A program made the translations under genes and the position numbers. 64,000 nt of DNA from assembly GCA_000471045.1 (NCBI GenBank), contig KI301992.1, positions 313,902 to 377,901 on the forward strand, read 5' to 3'. The DNA comes from an actinobacterium LLX17 (GTDB taxonomy: Bacteria > Actinomycetota > Actinomycetes > Propionibacteriales > Nocardioidaceae). Of the stretch, positions 41,441 through 54,986 are shown piece by piece; position 1 is the first letter of the stretch, and each line of letters opens with the position of its first letter. The notes under the pieces are model-generated. The model worked only from the letters and a program-made list of their open reading frames with translations, had not been told where the DNA came from and made no database searches.

Positions 41441-42778
41441 ATGGATGCCACCGACGCCGTCGCCGCGGGTGCGGCCCGCCAGTCCGCCCTCCTCGCCGCA
41501 GGGGAGATCACCAGCCGCCGGCTGGTCGAGGCCACGCTCGTCGCCGTCGGGAAGGCCGATGCGCAGCTCAACGCCGTGGTCGCGACCTACGCCGATCAGG
41601 CGCTCGCGGCGGCCGACGAGGCTGACCGACGTCGGGCGGCCGGTGACGCTGGTCCGCTGACCGGTGTGCCGATCGCGGTGAAGGACGACCTCGCCATGGC
41701 GGGGGAGGTGACCGGGTGGGGCAGCCGGGCCCAGGTGCGGCCAGCGTCCATCGACGCCGACCTCGTGGCGACCCTCCGAGCCGCGGGCATGGTGCCGCTC
41801 GCCAAGACGACGTTGCCGGAGCTGGCGATCTGCGGCTTCACCGAGACCGAGGCGCACGGCATCACCCGTAACCCGGTCGACCCGTCCCGGACGCCCGGCG
41901 GATCGTCGGGTGGATCGGCGGCCCTCGTGGGCGCCGGCGCGATCGGCATCGCCACCGCGTCGGACGGCGCCGGGTCCATCCGCATTCCGGCCGCGTGCTG
42001 CGGCCTGGTCGGCTTCAAGCCCACCCACGGGCACGTGCCGAGCAGCGGCTCCTGGCACGGCATGTCCACCCAGGGGTGTGTCACGCCGACCCTGGCCGAC
42101 TCGGCCTTGTTCCTCGACACGATCGGCTCGTTCGACGACTCGCTGACGGACGCGCTCGATCGCGACCCCGGAACGCTGCGGATCGGACTCTCCACCAGCG
42201 GCTCGGCGGCCACCCGGCCGGAGCGACTCGACCCGCAGGTGCGAGCGGCTCTCGACCGCGCCGCGGGCGTCCTCGCCGTGGCGGGACACGAGGTCAGCGA
42301 GGTGGCGGTGCCGTACGGCGTCGACGCGAAGTCGCTGATCGTGCGGTACCTGCGGGGCATCCGCGACAGCGCCCGGAGCGTCGACGAGCCGGAGCGACTG
42401 GAGGCCCGCACGAAGCGCATCGCCCGTCTCGGCGCCCCGTTCGGCCGGCGGGCCCTCGGCTGGTCGATCCGGCAGGGCGAGCAGTTCGGCACCTCGGTGC
42501 ACGACCGTCTGGGGGTCGACGTGCTGCTGATGCCGGTCATGTCCGGTCCGCCGATCCCCGTCGGCCACTGGCGCCGCAAGCGGGGGCTGAGCCTCGTGCT
42601 GGCGATGAACGCGTTCTACGCCTACACCGCGCAGTGGAACCACGCCGGCGTCCCCGCGGTCTCGCTGCCGGCCGGCACGACTCCGGACGGACTGCCGCTC
42701 GCGGTCCAGCTGGTCGGTCGACGCGGCCGCGACGCCGAGCTGATGTCGCTCGCCGCTCAGCTCGAGGGCCGGTTGTGA
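41441..42778 (+). CDS. Amidase-signature family hydrolase
   Basis: This 445-residue enzyme keeps the complete Ser-cisSer-Lys triad: VPIAVKDDLAM (Lys near 78), PGGSSGGSAALVGAG (cis-Ser near 153) and SDGAGSIRIPA (Ser near 177). The family hydrolyses carboxamides; the substrate cannot be read from sequence. The ATG has TAGGTT (41429-41434) ending 6 nt upstream. It is divergent from MarR and overlaps the methyltransferase gene by GTGA. It contrasts with the triad-less amidase-fold protein at 34835. Confidence 0.9.
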   Translation: MDATDAVAAGAARQSALLAAGEITSRRLVEATLVAVGKADAQLNAVVATYADQALAAADEADRRRAAGDAGPLTGVPIAVKDDLAMAGEVTGWGSRAQVRPASIDADLVATLRAAGMVPLAKTTLPELAICGFTETEAHGITRNPVDPSRTPGGSSGGSAALVGAGAIGIATASDGAGSIRIPAACCGLVGFKPTHGHVPSSGSWHGMSTQGCVTPTLADSALFLDTIGSFDDSLTDALDRDPGTLRIGLSTSGSAATRPERLDPQVRAALDRAAGVLAVAGHEVSEVAVPYGVDAKSLIVRYLRGIRDSARSVDEPERLEARTKRIARLGAPFGRRALGWSIRQGEQFGTSVHDRLGVDVLLMPVMSGPPIPVGHWRRKRGLSLVLAMNAFYAYTAQWNHAGVPAVSLPAGTTPDGLPLAVQLVGRRGRDAELMSLAAQLEGRL

Positions 42779-43542
42779 CCGCTGGCCCCGGCTGGGACCC
42801 GAACGTCTACCTGCGGCACGCCTCCGACCGATCTCGTCCGTTCGTCGACCTCCTCGCCCGGGTGCCGGGGGAGCCGCGCTCGATCATCGACCTCGGGTGC
42901 GGTCCCGGCCATCTCACCGACGTGCTGCTGGCGCGGTGGCCCGATGCGACCGTGCACGGTGTCGACTCCTCGGCCGAGATGATCGAGGCCGCCCGCGCCC
43001 GCGCCGATGGCGCGACGTACGAGCACGCCGACGTGGTCACCTGGACGCCCTCGCGAGCGGTCGACCTCATCGTGTCGAACGCACTGTTCCAGTGGGTGCC
43101 GGAACGCGCCGAGGTGATTCGCCGGCTGACCGACTCGGTGTCGCCCGGCGGGGCCTTCGCGCTGCAGGTGCCGGACAACGCCGACGCGCCCAGTCATCGG
43201 CTGCTGCGCGAGCTGGCGGCGCGAGAGCCGTACGCACCGCACACCGCGAGCGCGCAGCACGTGCCGCCGGGGCCGCCGGAGGAGTACCTCGACCTCTTCG
43301 CCGGGCTGGGGTGGACGGTCGACGCGTGGTCGACGACCTACCTGCACGTGCTGCCGGGCGAGGACCCGGTGTGGAGCTGGGTCTCCGGCACCGGCGCCCG
43401 GCCCGTGCTGCAGTCGTTGCCGGACCACCTGCGCGAGCGCTTCGTCGCCGAGTACCAGGCGGCCTTGCGCGAGGCCTACCCCTCGCGGCCGTACGGCACG
43501 GTCCTGCCCTTCCGACGCACCTTCGCCGTCGCCCAGCGGTAG
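42775..43542 (+). CDS. tam: Trans-aconitate 2-methyltransferase-like SAM methyltransferase
   Basis: This 255-residue class I methyltransferase has SAM motif IIDLGCGPGHLTDVLL (about 37-52), acidic GVDSSAEMIEAAR near 62 and DLIVSNALFQWVPER near 95, the last typical of Tam. LQVPDNADAPSHRLLRE and PPEEYLDLF also match. Tam methylates trans-aconitate, which inhibits aconitase. The GTG start overlaps the amidase stop. The exact substrate is inferred from family. Confidence 0.85.
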   Translation: MTAGPGWDPNVYLRHASDRSRPFVDLLARVPGEPRSIIDLGCGPGHLTDVLLARWPDATVHGVDSSAEMIEAARARADGATYEHADVVTWTPSRAVDLIVSNALFQWVPERAEVIRRLTDSVSPGGAFALQVPDNADAPSHRLLRELAAREPYAPHTASAQHVPPGPPEEYLDLFAGLGWTVDAWSTTYLHVLPGEDPVWSWVSGTGARPVLQSLPDHLRERFVAEYQAALREAYPSRPYGTVLPFRRTFAVAQR

Positions 43543-43555
43543 CCTTGTGCCGCGA

Positions 43556-43637
43556 TCCCCGGTTGGTCTGCCGGCAGGGCCCGCCTGACTTTGAATCAGG
43601 ACAAGCGACGCAGGTTCGACTCCTGCCCGGGGAGCCA
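43556..43637 (+). tRNA. tRNA-Gln (anticodon TTG), CCA encoded
   Basis: Acceptor TCCCCGG/CCGGGGA, anticodon stem CCTGA/TCAGG with loop CTTTGAA, T-arm GCAGG-TTCGACT-CCTGC, discriminator G and encoded CCA (43635-43637). In the fold I can draw, the variable region is 9 nt and the spacer before the anticodon stem is 2 nt, both longer than usual. A TAGCCT box overlaps the preceding stop codon. Confidence 0.85.
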
Positions 43638-43657
43638 CGTGCGATGTCAGCCACTCT

Positions 43658-43743
43658 GGGCGGTCAGCGCGCAACCCTTCCCCGCTCGGAAAGGTTGCGG
43701 ACACACCGCCCCGCCGCCGGAAGGGTTGCTGGCTCACCGCTCC
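43658..43743. repeat. Intergenic repeat of the GCGGTSAG family, three half-sites
   Basis: A forward copy, GGGCGGTCAGCGCGCAACCC, starts at 43658. Reverse copies are AAGGTTGCGGACACACCGCC (from 43691) and AAGGGTTGCTGGCTCACCGC (43721-43740). The consensus half-site is GCGGTSWG-N4-GCAACCCTTCC. Layout and spacing match 40779-40860. Confidence 0.75.
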
Positions 43744-43802
43744 TGGTGGGCCCCGGGACGCCGTAAGGTGTCAGGGTTCGCCCCGCCACCTCGAGGAGAC
43801 AC

Positions 43803-45233
43803 GTGAGCACCCAGGTCACCGCGGTCGTGCTGGCCGCCGGCGCCGGCACCCGCATGCGGTCGTCCCGCGCGAAGGTCCTGCACGAGATCGGCGGACGCAG
43901 CCTCGTGGCGCACGCCCTCGGTGCGGTCCGCGAGGTCGGAGCCGAGGTCCGCGTCGCCGTGGTGGGTCACGACCGCGAGGCCGTGTCGGCCGCCGTCACC
44001 GAGACCGATCCCGATGCCGTGCAGGTCGTGCAGGAGGAGCAGCGCGGCACGGGTCACGCCGTCCAGGTGGCGCTGCAAGGTCTGCCTCAGGCGCCCGTCG
44101 GCACCGTGCTGATCACCTACGGCGACGTGCCGCTGCTCGACGCCCCCACGCTGGCGGGCTTCCTGGCCGATCACCATGAGGCCTCCCGCGCGGTGACGAT
44201 CCTGACGGCTCGGGTCGGCGATCCCACCGGCTACGGCCGCATCGTGCGCGACGAGTCCGGCGCGGTGCAAGCGATCCGCGAGCACCGCGACGCCTCCGAC
44301 GAGGAGCGCCGCATCCCGGAGATCAACAGCGGGGTGCTCGCGGTCGAGGCCGAGTTCCTGGCGCGGGCGCTCGCCGGCCTGCGGTCCGACAACGACCAGG
44401 GCGAGCTGTACCTGACCGACGTCGTGGCCCGCGCCGTCGCCGACGGCCTGCCGGTCGGAGCTCACGTGCTCGAGGACGTCTGGCAGACCGAGGGCGTCAA
44501 CGATCGCGCCCAGCTGGCGCGCCTGGGCCGCGAGCTGAACCGCCGCATCGTCGACCGCTGGATGCGTGAGGGCGTCACGGTCGTCGACCCCGAGACGACG
44601 TGGATCGACTCCGCCGTCGAGCTCGCCCCTGACGTCACCCTCCTGCCCGGCATCCAGCTGCTCGGCGCCACGAGCGTGGCCACCGGCGCGACGATCGGCC
44701 CCGACACCACGCTGCGCAACGTCGAGGTGCACGCCGGTGCCCAGGTGGTGCGCACGCACGGGTCCGACGCAGTCGTCGGCGTCGGCGCCACCGTCGGCCC
44801 CTTCGCGTACCTGCGTCCCGGCACGGTCCTCGACACCGAGGCCAAGGTCGGCACCTTCGTCGAGACCAAGAACTCCCACGTCGGCGCCGGTGCCAAGGTG
44901 CCGCACCTCAGCTACATCGGCGACGCCGAGATCGGCGACGGGTCAAACATCGGCGCAGGCACCATCACCGCCAACTACGACGGCGTCGCCAAGCACCGCA
45001 CGACGGTCGGCAAGCACGCCCGCACCGGCTCCGACAACGTCTTCGTCGCACCGGTCACGATCGGTGACGGCGCCTACACTGCCGCGGGTACCACAGTGCG
45101 CGACGACGTCCCGCCGGGGGCGCTGGCGATCGGCGAAGGTCGTCAGAGGACCATGGAGGGGTGGGTCGAGTCGAAGCGACCCGGTACCTCGGCCGCCGAG
45201 GCAGCACGTCGAGCACGGGAGAACCAGCAGTGA
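43803..45233 (+). CDS. glmU: Bifunctional GlmU: GlcNAc-1-P uridyltransferase / GlcN-1-P acetyltransferase
   Basis: This 476-residue enzyme makes UDP-GlcNAc for peptidoglycan. The uridyltransferase domain (1-240 or so) has LAAGAGTRMRSSRAKVLHEI near 9-28. The C-terminal left-handed beta-helix (about 265-455) has hexapeptide repeats, with NIGAGTITANYDGVAKHRT near 384. GTG 43803 is preceded by CGAGGAG, and TAAGGT (43764-43769) is a likely -10, so unlike many neighbours it has a normal leader. It overlaps prs by GTGA. Confidence 0.96.
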   Translation: MSTQVTAVVLAAGAGTRMRSSRAKVLHEIGGRSLVAHALGAVREVGAEVRVAVVGHDREAVSAAVTETDPDAVQVVQEEQRGTGHAVQVALQGLPQAPVGTVLITYGDVPLLDAPTLAGFLADHHEASRAVTILTARVGDPTGYGRIVRDESGAVQAIREHRDASDEERRIPEINSGVLAVEAEFLARALAGLRSDNDQGELYLTDVVARAVADGLPVGAHVLEDVWQTEGVNDRAQLARLGRELNRRIVDRWMREGVTVVDPETTWIDSAVELAPDVTLLPGIQLLGATSVATGATIGPDTTLRNVEVHAGAQVVRTHGSDAVVGVGATVGPFAYLRPGTVLDTEAKVGTFVETKNSHVGAGAKVPHLSYIGDAEIGDGSNIGAGTITANYDGVAKHRTTVGKHARTGSDNVFVAPVTIGDGAYTAAGTTVRDDVPPGALAIGEGRQRTMEGWVESKRPGTSAAEAARRARENQQ

Positions 45234-46249
45234 CCGACCTCCAGTCCGCCACCGGTCAGACGACGGCGAGCTCGCCCAGCTCGAGCTCCCGCACGCCGAC
45301 CAAGAACCTCATGCTGTTCTCGGGTCGTGCGCACCAGCCGCTCGCCCAGGAGGTCGCCGAGCTCCTCGACGTCGAGCTCGTGCCCACCACGGCGTACGAC
45401 TTCGCCAACGGCGAGATCTACGTCCGCTTCGACGAGTCGGTGCGCGGCTGCGACGCCTTCGTCATCCAGAGCCACGCCGCGCCCATCAACGACGCGATCA
45501 TGGAGCAGCTCATCATGATCGACGCCCTCAAGCGCGCGTCGGCCAAGCGCATCACGGTCGTGCTGCCCTTCTACGGCTACGCCCGCCAGGACAAGAAGCA
45601 CCTCGGCCGCGAGCCCATCTCGGCCCGCCTGGTCGCCGACCTCTTCCTGGCCGCCGGCGCCGACCGCCTCATGACGGTCGACCTGCACACGGCGCAGATC
45701 CAGGGCTTCTTCGACGGCCCCGTCGACCACCTGCTCGCCATGCCGATCCTCACCCGCTACGTGCGTGAGAAGTACAGCGACCGCTCGTTCGCGGTCGTCT
45801 CGCCCGACGCCGGCCGCATCAAGGTGGCCGAGTCGTGGGCGAACGCCCTCGGCGGCGCGCCCCTGGCCTTCATCCACAAGACCCGCGACATCGACCGGCC
45901 CAACGCCAGCAAGGCCAACCGCGTCGTCGGCGAGGTCGCCGGACGCACCTGCATCCTGGTCGACGACCTCATCGACACCGGCGGCACGATCGTCCAGGCG
46001 GCCGACGCGCTGATGGCCGACGGAGCGGCCGAGGTCGTCATCGCCGCCACGCACGCCGTGTTCTCCGGTCCGGCCGTCGACCGCCTGAAGAACTCGGTCG
46101 CCACCGAGGTCATCGTCACGAACACGCTGCCGCTGTCAGACGAGCAGCGTTTCGACCAGCTGACCGAGCTGTCGATCGCCCCCCTGTTCGCGCAGGCGAT
46201 CGCGGCGGTGTTCGAGGACGGCTCCGTCACCAGCCTCTTCAAGGACTGA
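45230..46249 (+). CDS. prs: Ribose-phosphate pyrophosphokinase
   Basis: This 339-residue enzyme makes PRPP from ribose-5-phosphate and ATP, for nucleotides, His, Trp and cell-wall decaprenyl-phosphoarabinose-type precursors. ATP-binding FYGYARQDKKHLGREPISAR lies near 116-135, DLHTAQIQGFF near 151 and the PRPP loop LVDDLIDTGGTI near 243. The first 24 residues are a Ser/Thr-rich extension. The GTG start overlaps glmU, the conserved glmU-prs pair. Confidence 0.96.
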   Translation: MTDLQSATGQTTASSPSSSSRTPTKNLMLFSGRAHQPLAQEVAELLDVELVPTTAYDFANGEIYVRFDESVRGCDAFVIQSHAAPINDAIMEQLIMIDALKRASAKRITVVLPFYGYARQDKKHLGREPISARLVADLFLAAGADRLMTVDLHTAQIQGFFDGPVDHLLAMPILTRYVREKYSDRSFAVVSPDAGRIKVAESWANALGGAPLAFIHKTRDIDRPNASKANRVVGEVAGRTCILVDDLIDTGGTIVQAADALMADGAAEVVIAATHAVFSGPAVDRLKNSVATEVIVTNTLPLSDEQRFDQLTELSIAPLFAQAIAAVFEDGSVTSLFKD

Positions 46250-46262
46250 CGCTCCGCCTTCT

Positions 46263-46362
46263 GCCGCCCACGGCCCGGCACTCCCGCCGGTGCTCTTTGC
46301 CGCCCACGGCCCGGCACCCCCGCCGGTGCTCTTCGCCGCCCACGGCCCGGCACCCCCGCCGG
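46263..46362. repeat. Three tandem 36-bp hairpin repeats between prs and rplY
   Basis: Units begin at 46263, 46299 and 46335. Each starts GCCGCCCACGGCCCGGCAC and continues with CCCGCCGGTGCTCTTY; the third is cut after the GCCGG. CCGGC/GCCGG within each unit can form a hairpin. Related single copies are at 53957-54001 and 54959-54985. They may also stop the prs transcript. Confidence 0.85.
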
Positions 46363-46400
46363 AGTCCGCCGGCGATTTCCGGTGGCGCAGGCCGCTGCGG

Positions 46401-46540
46401 TAGACTCGCCCGGTTGCCTCGGCGAGGGTCGGTACATCCGGCCGTGATCGACAGGGCGCTCCACGGACGACGTGAGCGTGCCGTGTCGAGCGCCAGCGAC
46501 AGACTTCCACCTGCTGCACCATTTCAAGGAGAGACTCCCC
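46401..46540 (+). promoter_or_regulatory. rplY promoter and long 5' leader
   Basis: TAGACT (46401-46406) is a likely -10 box. The predicted leader of about 125 nt is long for this genome and contains GGCGCT (46456-46461) and AGCGCC (46490-46495), which could pair. Ribosomal protein leaders often hold autoregulatory structures, but none that I recognise. Confidence 0.45.
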
Positions 46541-47218
46541 GTGGCCGAGATCAAGATCGCTGCCGAGACGCGCACCGAGTTCGGCAAGGGTGCGGCCCGC
46601 CGCATCCGCCGTGCGGACAAGGTGCCCGCGGTCCTGTACGGACACGGCACCGATCCGGTGCACGTGACCCTGCCGGGCCACGAGACCATGCTCGCGCTCA
46701 AGAACTCCAACGCGCTGCTCACCATCGCGCTCGACAAGGACTCGCACCTCGCGATCCCCAAGCAGGTCCAGCGTGACCCGCTCAAGGGCTTCCTCGAGCA
46801 CGTCGACCTGCTGATCGTCCGCAAGGGCGAGAAGGTCACCGTCGACATCCCGATCAACCTCGTCGGCGAGCCCGGCCCCGACGCGCTGGTCGTCACCGAG
46901 AACTCGACCATCTCGATCGAGGCCGAGGCCACGCACATCCCCGACGAGATCGACGTCAGCATCGAGGGCCTGCTGCCCGGCTCGCAGGTCCTGGCGCAGG
47001 ACATCACGCTGCCGAAGGGCTCGACGCTGGCCGTCGACCCCGAGTCGCTGATCGTCAACATCACCTCGGCCCCGACGGCCGACGAGGTCGAGGCCGAGCT
47101 GGCCGAGGCCGAGGCGGACGCCGGCATCGAGCACGACGAGCCCGAGGCTGCCGACGACGCCGATTCCGCGGACTCCGCCGAGTCGGACTCGGAGTCGGAG
47201 TCCGCCGAGTCGGAGTGA
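46541..47218 (+). CDS. rplY: 50S ribosomal protein L25/general stress protein Ctc
   Basis: This 225-residue long form has the L25 5S-rRNA-binding domain (about 5-95) and the TL5/Ctc C-terminal beta domain (about 100-185), followed by an acidic Asp/Glu/Ser tail of about 35 residues. N-terminal motifs are RTEFGKGAARRIRRADKVPA and VLYGHG. GTG 46541 has AAGGAGAGA upstream; a longer frame to 46472 is not needed. The stop overlaps pth by GTGA. Confidence 0.95.
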   Translation: MAEIKIAAETRTEFGKGAARRIRRADKVPAVLYGHGTDPVHVTLPGHETMLALKNSNALLTIALDKDSHLAIPKQVQRDPLKGFLEHVDLLIVRKGEKVTVDIPINLVGEPGPDALVVTENSTISIEAEATHIPDEIDVSIEGLLPGSQVLAQDITLPKGSTLAVDPESLIVNITSAPTADEVEAELAEAEADAGIEHDEPEAADDADSADSAESDSESESAESE

Positions 47219-47781
47219 CCTGGCTCGTCGCCGGGCTCGGCAACCCGGGCCCGGCGTACGCGGCCACCCGACACAACGTCGGGTACCTGGTCACCGACGT
47301 CCTCGCCGCCCGCATGGGCGGTCGCTGGAAGTCGCACAAGCAGAGCCGTACCGACGTCGTCGAGGGACGGCTCGCCGGCGAGCGCGTCGTCCTCGGACGG
47401 TCCCGCTCGTACATGAACGAGAGCGGCGGGCCCCTCAAGGCGCTGGCTGGCTTCTTCGACATCGAGCCCGCTCAGGTCGTGGTGATCCACGACGAGCTCG
47501 ACATCGACTTCGGTCAGCTGCGCATCAAGCTCGGTGGCGGCGACAACGGCCACAACGGGCTGAAGTCGCTGCGCTCGTCGCTGGGCACCGGCGACTTCCA
47601 CCGCGTGCGCGTCGGCATCGGTCGTCCGCCCGGTCAGCAGACCGTGCACGACTTCGTGCTGAAGCCGTGGTCGTCGACCGAGAAGAAAGAGCTCGACCTC
47701 AACGTCGAGGAGGCCGCCGACTCGGTCGAGTCGTTGATCTCGAGGGGTCTGGAGGCCACCCAGAGCGCCTTCAACCGCTAG
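47215..47781 (+). CDS. pth: Peptidyl-tRNA hydrolase
   Basis: This 188-residue enzyme recycles peptidyl-tRNA released from stalled ribosomes. Conserved residues are in GLGNPGPAYAATRHNVGY (Asn near 9, catalytic His near 20), SYMNESGG near 65, HDELDIDFG near 92 and GGDNGHNGLKSL near 108. Length and motifs are standard. It is co-translated with rplY, the usual pairing in actinobacteria. Confidence 0.96.
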   Translation: MTWLVAGLGNPGPAYAATRHNVGYLVTDVLAARMGGRWKSHKQSRTDVVEGRLAGERVVLGRSRSYMNESGGPLKALAGFFDIEPAQVVVIHDELDIDFGQLRIKLGGGDNGHNGLKSLRSSLGTGDFHRVRVGIGRPPGQQTVHDFVLKPWSSTEKKELDLNVEEAADSVESLISRGLEATQSAFNR

Positions 47782-47797
47782 ACATGATGGGGCTGGC

Positions 47798-51292
<3,495 letters not shown>

Positions 51293-51353
51293 CGCTCGGC
51301 GGGAGGGCCCCGTGCCCGCCCGCTGTGACGCGCGTCTCGCTAGGGTGAGCCCC

Positions 51354-51938
51354 ATGCGCAGGAGCCTGGCCGTCGGTGCCGTCATGGTCGTCGCAACCGT
51401 GCTGTCCGCCTGCGGTCCGCCGCCGCCGGGAACCGCGGCGCAGGTCGGGGACACCCGCATCACGATGGACCAGCTCGACGACGCCACCACGGGCTTCTGC
51501 CTGCTGGTCGACGACCCCGAGGCGCCCGTCGCCGCCGTCCGGTCGCAGGCCCTCAGCCTGCTGCTGCTCCGCGAGGCGGCCGAGATCGAGGTCGGCCGTC
51601 GCAACCTGCAGCTCGACGCCGTCGACCTCCAGGTCACCTCGGAGCAGCGCCAGGAGCTCGAGGCGCTCGCCGGCGACTCGGCCGAGGAGGTGCTCGAGGT
51701 GTACGAGACCAACCTCTACGTGCAGGCCGTCGCCGACCGGATCGTCGGCGCCGCCGAGGCGGAGGCCGCGTCCCAGGACGAGGACCCCGGCATCGCGAAG
51801 CTGGCGGAGGTCCTGCGGGGCCTCGACGTCGAGGTCGACCCGCGCTTCCCGGTCTCCATCGACGGCGACACCACCGCGATGCTGGCCGCCGGTGAGGTAC
51901 CGGTCCGCGACACCCCGCCCACGCAGCTCTGTGGCTGA
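51354..51938 (+). CDS. SurA-N-like lipoprotein
   Basis: This 194-residue protein has a signal peptide with lipobox VLSAC (Cys near 20), then TAAQVGDTRITMDQLDDAT, the start of a SurA/PrsA N-terminal-like helical domain (about 28-165). No PPIase domain is present, so it is more likely a chaperone-like or structural lipoprotein. ATG 51354 has TAGGGT (51341-51346) ending 7 nt upstream. It overlaps mazG by 8 nt. Confidence 0.85.
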   Translation: MRRSLAVGAVMVVATVLSACGPPPPGTAAQVGDTRITMDQLDDATTGFCLLVDDPEAPVAAVRSQALSLLLLREAAEIEVGRRNLQLDAVDLQVTSEQRQELEALAGDSAEEVLEVYETNLYVQAVADRIVGAAEAEAASQDEDPGIAKLAEVLRGLDVEVDPRFPVSIDGDTTAMLAAGEVPVRDTPPTQLCG

Positions 51939-52512
51939 GCCCCGCGGGCTGCCGCGGCTCGTGGCCGTGGTCGACCGCTTGCGCCGGGAGTGCCCGTGGA
52001 CGCAGGACCAGACGCACGACTCGCTGCGCCGGTACCTGCTGGAGGAGGCCTACGAGGTGCTCGAGGCGCTCGACTCCGGAGACGCCCAGCACCTGCGTGA
52101 GGAGCTCGGCGACCTGCTCTTCCAGATCGTGTTCCACGCCCGGATCGCCACCGAGCACGCCGGGTGGGACGTCGACGACGTGGCCGACGACATCGCCGAC
52201 AAGCTGATCCGCCGCAGCCCGCACGTGTTCGCCGACGGGGGAGCGGCGACGGCGGCCGAGGTCGACGCGGCGTGGCAGGCCATCAAGGCCACCGAGAAAC
52301 CACGCGAGCGCCCCGACGAGGGCATCCCCGCCGCACTGCCGGCGTTGGCCTACGCGCAGAAGATGCTCGACCGCGTGCCCGACCTCGACACGTCCGGTGA
52401 CGACCTCGGCCACCGGCTCCTGCGGCTCGTCGCCGAGGCCCGCGACGCCGGCCTGGACGCCGAGGCCGAGCTGCGCCGCGCCCTCCCACGCCGGTCCGAC
52501 AGCACGCACTAG
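51931..52512 (+). CDS. mazG: MazG nucleoside triphosphate pyrophosphohydrolase
   Basis: This 193-residue protein has the MazG metal motifs LLEEAYEVLEAL (about 34-45) and EELGDLLFQIVFHARIA near 53-69. It hydrolyses NTPs to NMP and PPi, cleaning damaged nucleotides and lowering (p)ppGpp signalling. It is shorter than the two-domain E. coli enzyme (263 aa) and has one complete catalytic domain. The GTG start lies inside the lipoprotein 3' end. The stop codon is part of the eno -10 box (TAGGCT, 52510-52515). Confidence 0.92.
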   Translation: MAEPRGLPRLVAVVDRLRRECPWTQDQTHDSLRRYLLEEAYEVLEALDSGDAQHLREELGDLLFQIVFHARIATEHAGWDVDDVADDIADKLIRRSPHVFADGGAATAAEVDAAWQAIKATEKPRERPDEGIPAALPALAYAQKMLDRVPDLDTSGDDLGHRLLRLVAEARDAGLDAEAELRRALPRRSDSTH

Positions 52513-53829
<1,317 letters not shown>

Positions 53830-53834
53830 GCCCG

Positions 53835-54461
53835 ATGGTCTCGCGTCCAGGCGGATCGACGGGCCCCGGCCGGGGCAAGAGCTCCCGGCCGGGCCGCCCG
53901 TCAACGCCGCGGACGGGTTCGGCCGCCGGGACGGCACGCCTGCGGTCCGGCGGTTCCGCCGGTGCTGGACGCCGCCCACGGCCCGGCACCCCAGCCGGTG
54001 CCGGTGCCCCCACCGGCTTCGGCGGCTCGCGCTTCACGACCCGCGCCGTCGTTCTGCTGGTCGTCATGCTGCTGCTCATCGCCTCCTACACGTCGTCGCT
54101 GCGCACCTGGTGGCAGCAGCAGCAGGAGATCCGCACCACCGAGGCGCAGATCCAGGCCAGCAAGGACGCGATCGAGCAGCTCGAGGACGACGCCCAGCGC
54201 TGGGACGACCCCGCCTACGTCAAGCAGCAGGCCCGCGAACGCTTCGGCTGGGTGCTGCCCGGTGAGGTGGGGTACCGCGTCATCGACGCCGACGGAGTCG
54301 TCGAGGGTGAGGTGCCCGAGCTCGCCGAGCCCCCCAAGACTGAGGCGCCGCCCTGGTACGACCAGCTCTGGACCAGCGTCCAGGTGGCGGGCAAGGACCC
54401 GAAGGACCGCGCCGAGCAGGAGCAGCTGCCCGACGAGGTGCTCGAGGACTCGGGCGAGTGA
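53835..54461 (+). CDS. Septum formation initiator, FtsB/DivIC family
   Basis: This 208-residue bitopic protein has a long basic, Gly/Pro/Arg-rich cytoplasmic N-terminus (about 1-68), a TM helix (about 72-92), a coiled coil (QQQQEIRTTEAQIQASKDAI, near 98-130) and the DivIC motif DDPAYVKQQARERFGWV near 125-140. It helps to assemble the divisome with FtsL and FtsQ. Part of the N-terminal extension (residues about 41-56) is encoded by a dispersed repeat (53957-54001). It overlaps the DUF501 gene by GTGA. Confidence 0.9.
   Translation: MVSRPGGSTGPGRGKSSRPGRPSTPRTGSAAGTARLRSGGSAGAGRRPRPGTPAGAGAPTGFGGSRFTTRAVVLLVVMLLLIASYTSSLRTWWQQQQEIRTTEAQIQASKDAIEQLEDDAQRWDDPAYVKQQARERFGWVLPGEVGYRVIDADGVVEGEVPELAEPPKTEAPPWYDQLWTSVQVAGKDPKDRAEQEQLPDEVLEDSGE
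53957..54001. repeat. Copy of the 36-bp hairpin repeat inside the FtsB-like gene
   Basis: CCGCCGGTGCT, 4 unrelated nt, then GCCGCCCACGGCCCGGCACC and CCAGCCGGTGC. This is the same unit as the tandem array at 46263-46362, including part of a second unit upstream. It encodes part of a Pro/Gly/Arg-rich disordered segment, so insertion would be tolerated. Confidence 0.75.
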
Positions 54462-54955
54462 GCGCCCCGAGCGAGACGGACCTCGACGCGATCCGTCAAC
54501 AGCTGGGACGCCCCGCCCGCGGCGTGCTCGAGATCGCCGCCCGCTGCCCGTCGGGACACCCGAACGTCGTCAAGACCGAGCCCCGCCTGCCGGACGGCAC
54601 CCCCTTCCCGACGTTGTACTACATCACCTGCCCCCGCCTCGCCGGAGCGATCGGCACCCTCGAGGCGTCCGGGCTGATGGCCGACATGTCGGCCCGCCTG
54701 ACCGAGGACGCCGACCTCGCCCGGCACTACGCCGAGGCCCACGAGGCCTACCTCGCCGAGCGCGAGGCCGTCGGCCACGTGCCCGAGATCGACGGCATCA
54801 CCGCCGGTGGCATGCCCACCCGCGTGAAGTGCCTGCACGTGCTCATCGGGCACTCCCTCGCGAAGGGGCCGGGAGTGAACCCGCTCGGCGACGAGGCCAT
54901 CGAGCTGCTCGGTGACTACTGGGGCCAGTCGGCCTGCGCCCCCGCGCCGGCATGA
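54458..54955 (+). CDS. DUF501 family protein
   Basis: This 165-residue cytosolic protein of unknown function is conserved in actinobacteria directly after divIC. It has ARCPSGHPNVVKTEPRL near 28-44, TLYYITCPRLAGAIG near 51-65 and MPTRVKCLHVLIGHSLAKG near 117-135; conserved Cys and His residues in these motifs could bind a metal. The GTG start overlaps the upstream gene. The fixed position between a division gene and Ppx in many genomes hints at a core role, not known to me. Confidence 0.9.
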   Translation: MSAPSETDLDAIRQQLGRPARGVLEIAARCPSGHPNVVKTEPRLPDGTPFPTLYYITCPRLAGAIGTLEASGLMADMSARLTEDADLARHYAEAHEAYLAEREAVGHVPEIDGITAGGMPTRVKCLHVLIGHSLAKGPGVNPLGDEAIELLGDYWGQSACAPAPA

Positions 54956-54958
54956 TCC

Positions 54959-54985
54959 GCCGCCCACGGCCCGGCACCCCCGCCA
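54959..54985. repeat. Single copy of the 36-bp hairpin repeat
   Basis: GCCGCCCACGGCCCGGCACC followed by CCCGCCA, cut just before the sirtuin ATG at 54987. It occupies nearly all of the 31-bp gap between DUF501 and the sirtuin gene and so replaces the sirtuin ribosome-binding region. Confidence 0.75.
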
Positions 54986-54986
54986 G

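Noticed and set aside
46263..46362. CRISPR array
   Set aside because: The 36-bp units are directly adjacent with no spacers, and no cas genes are near.
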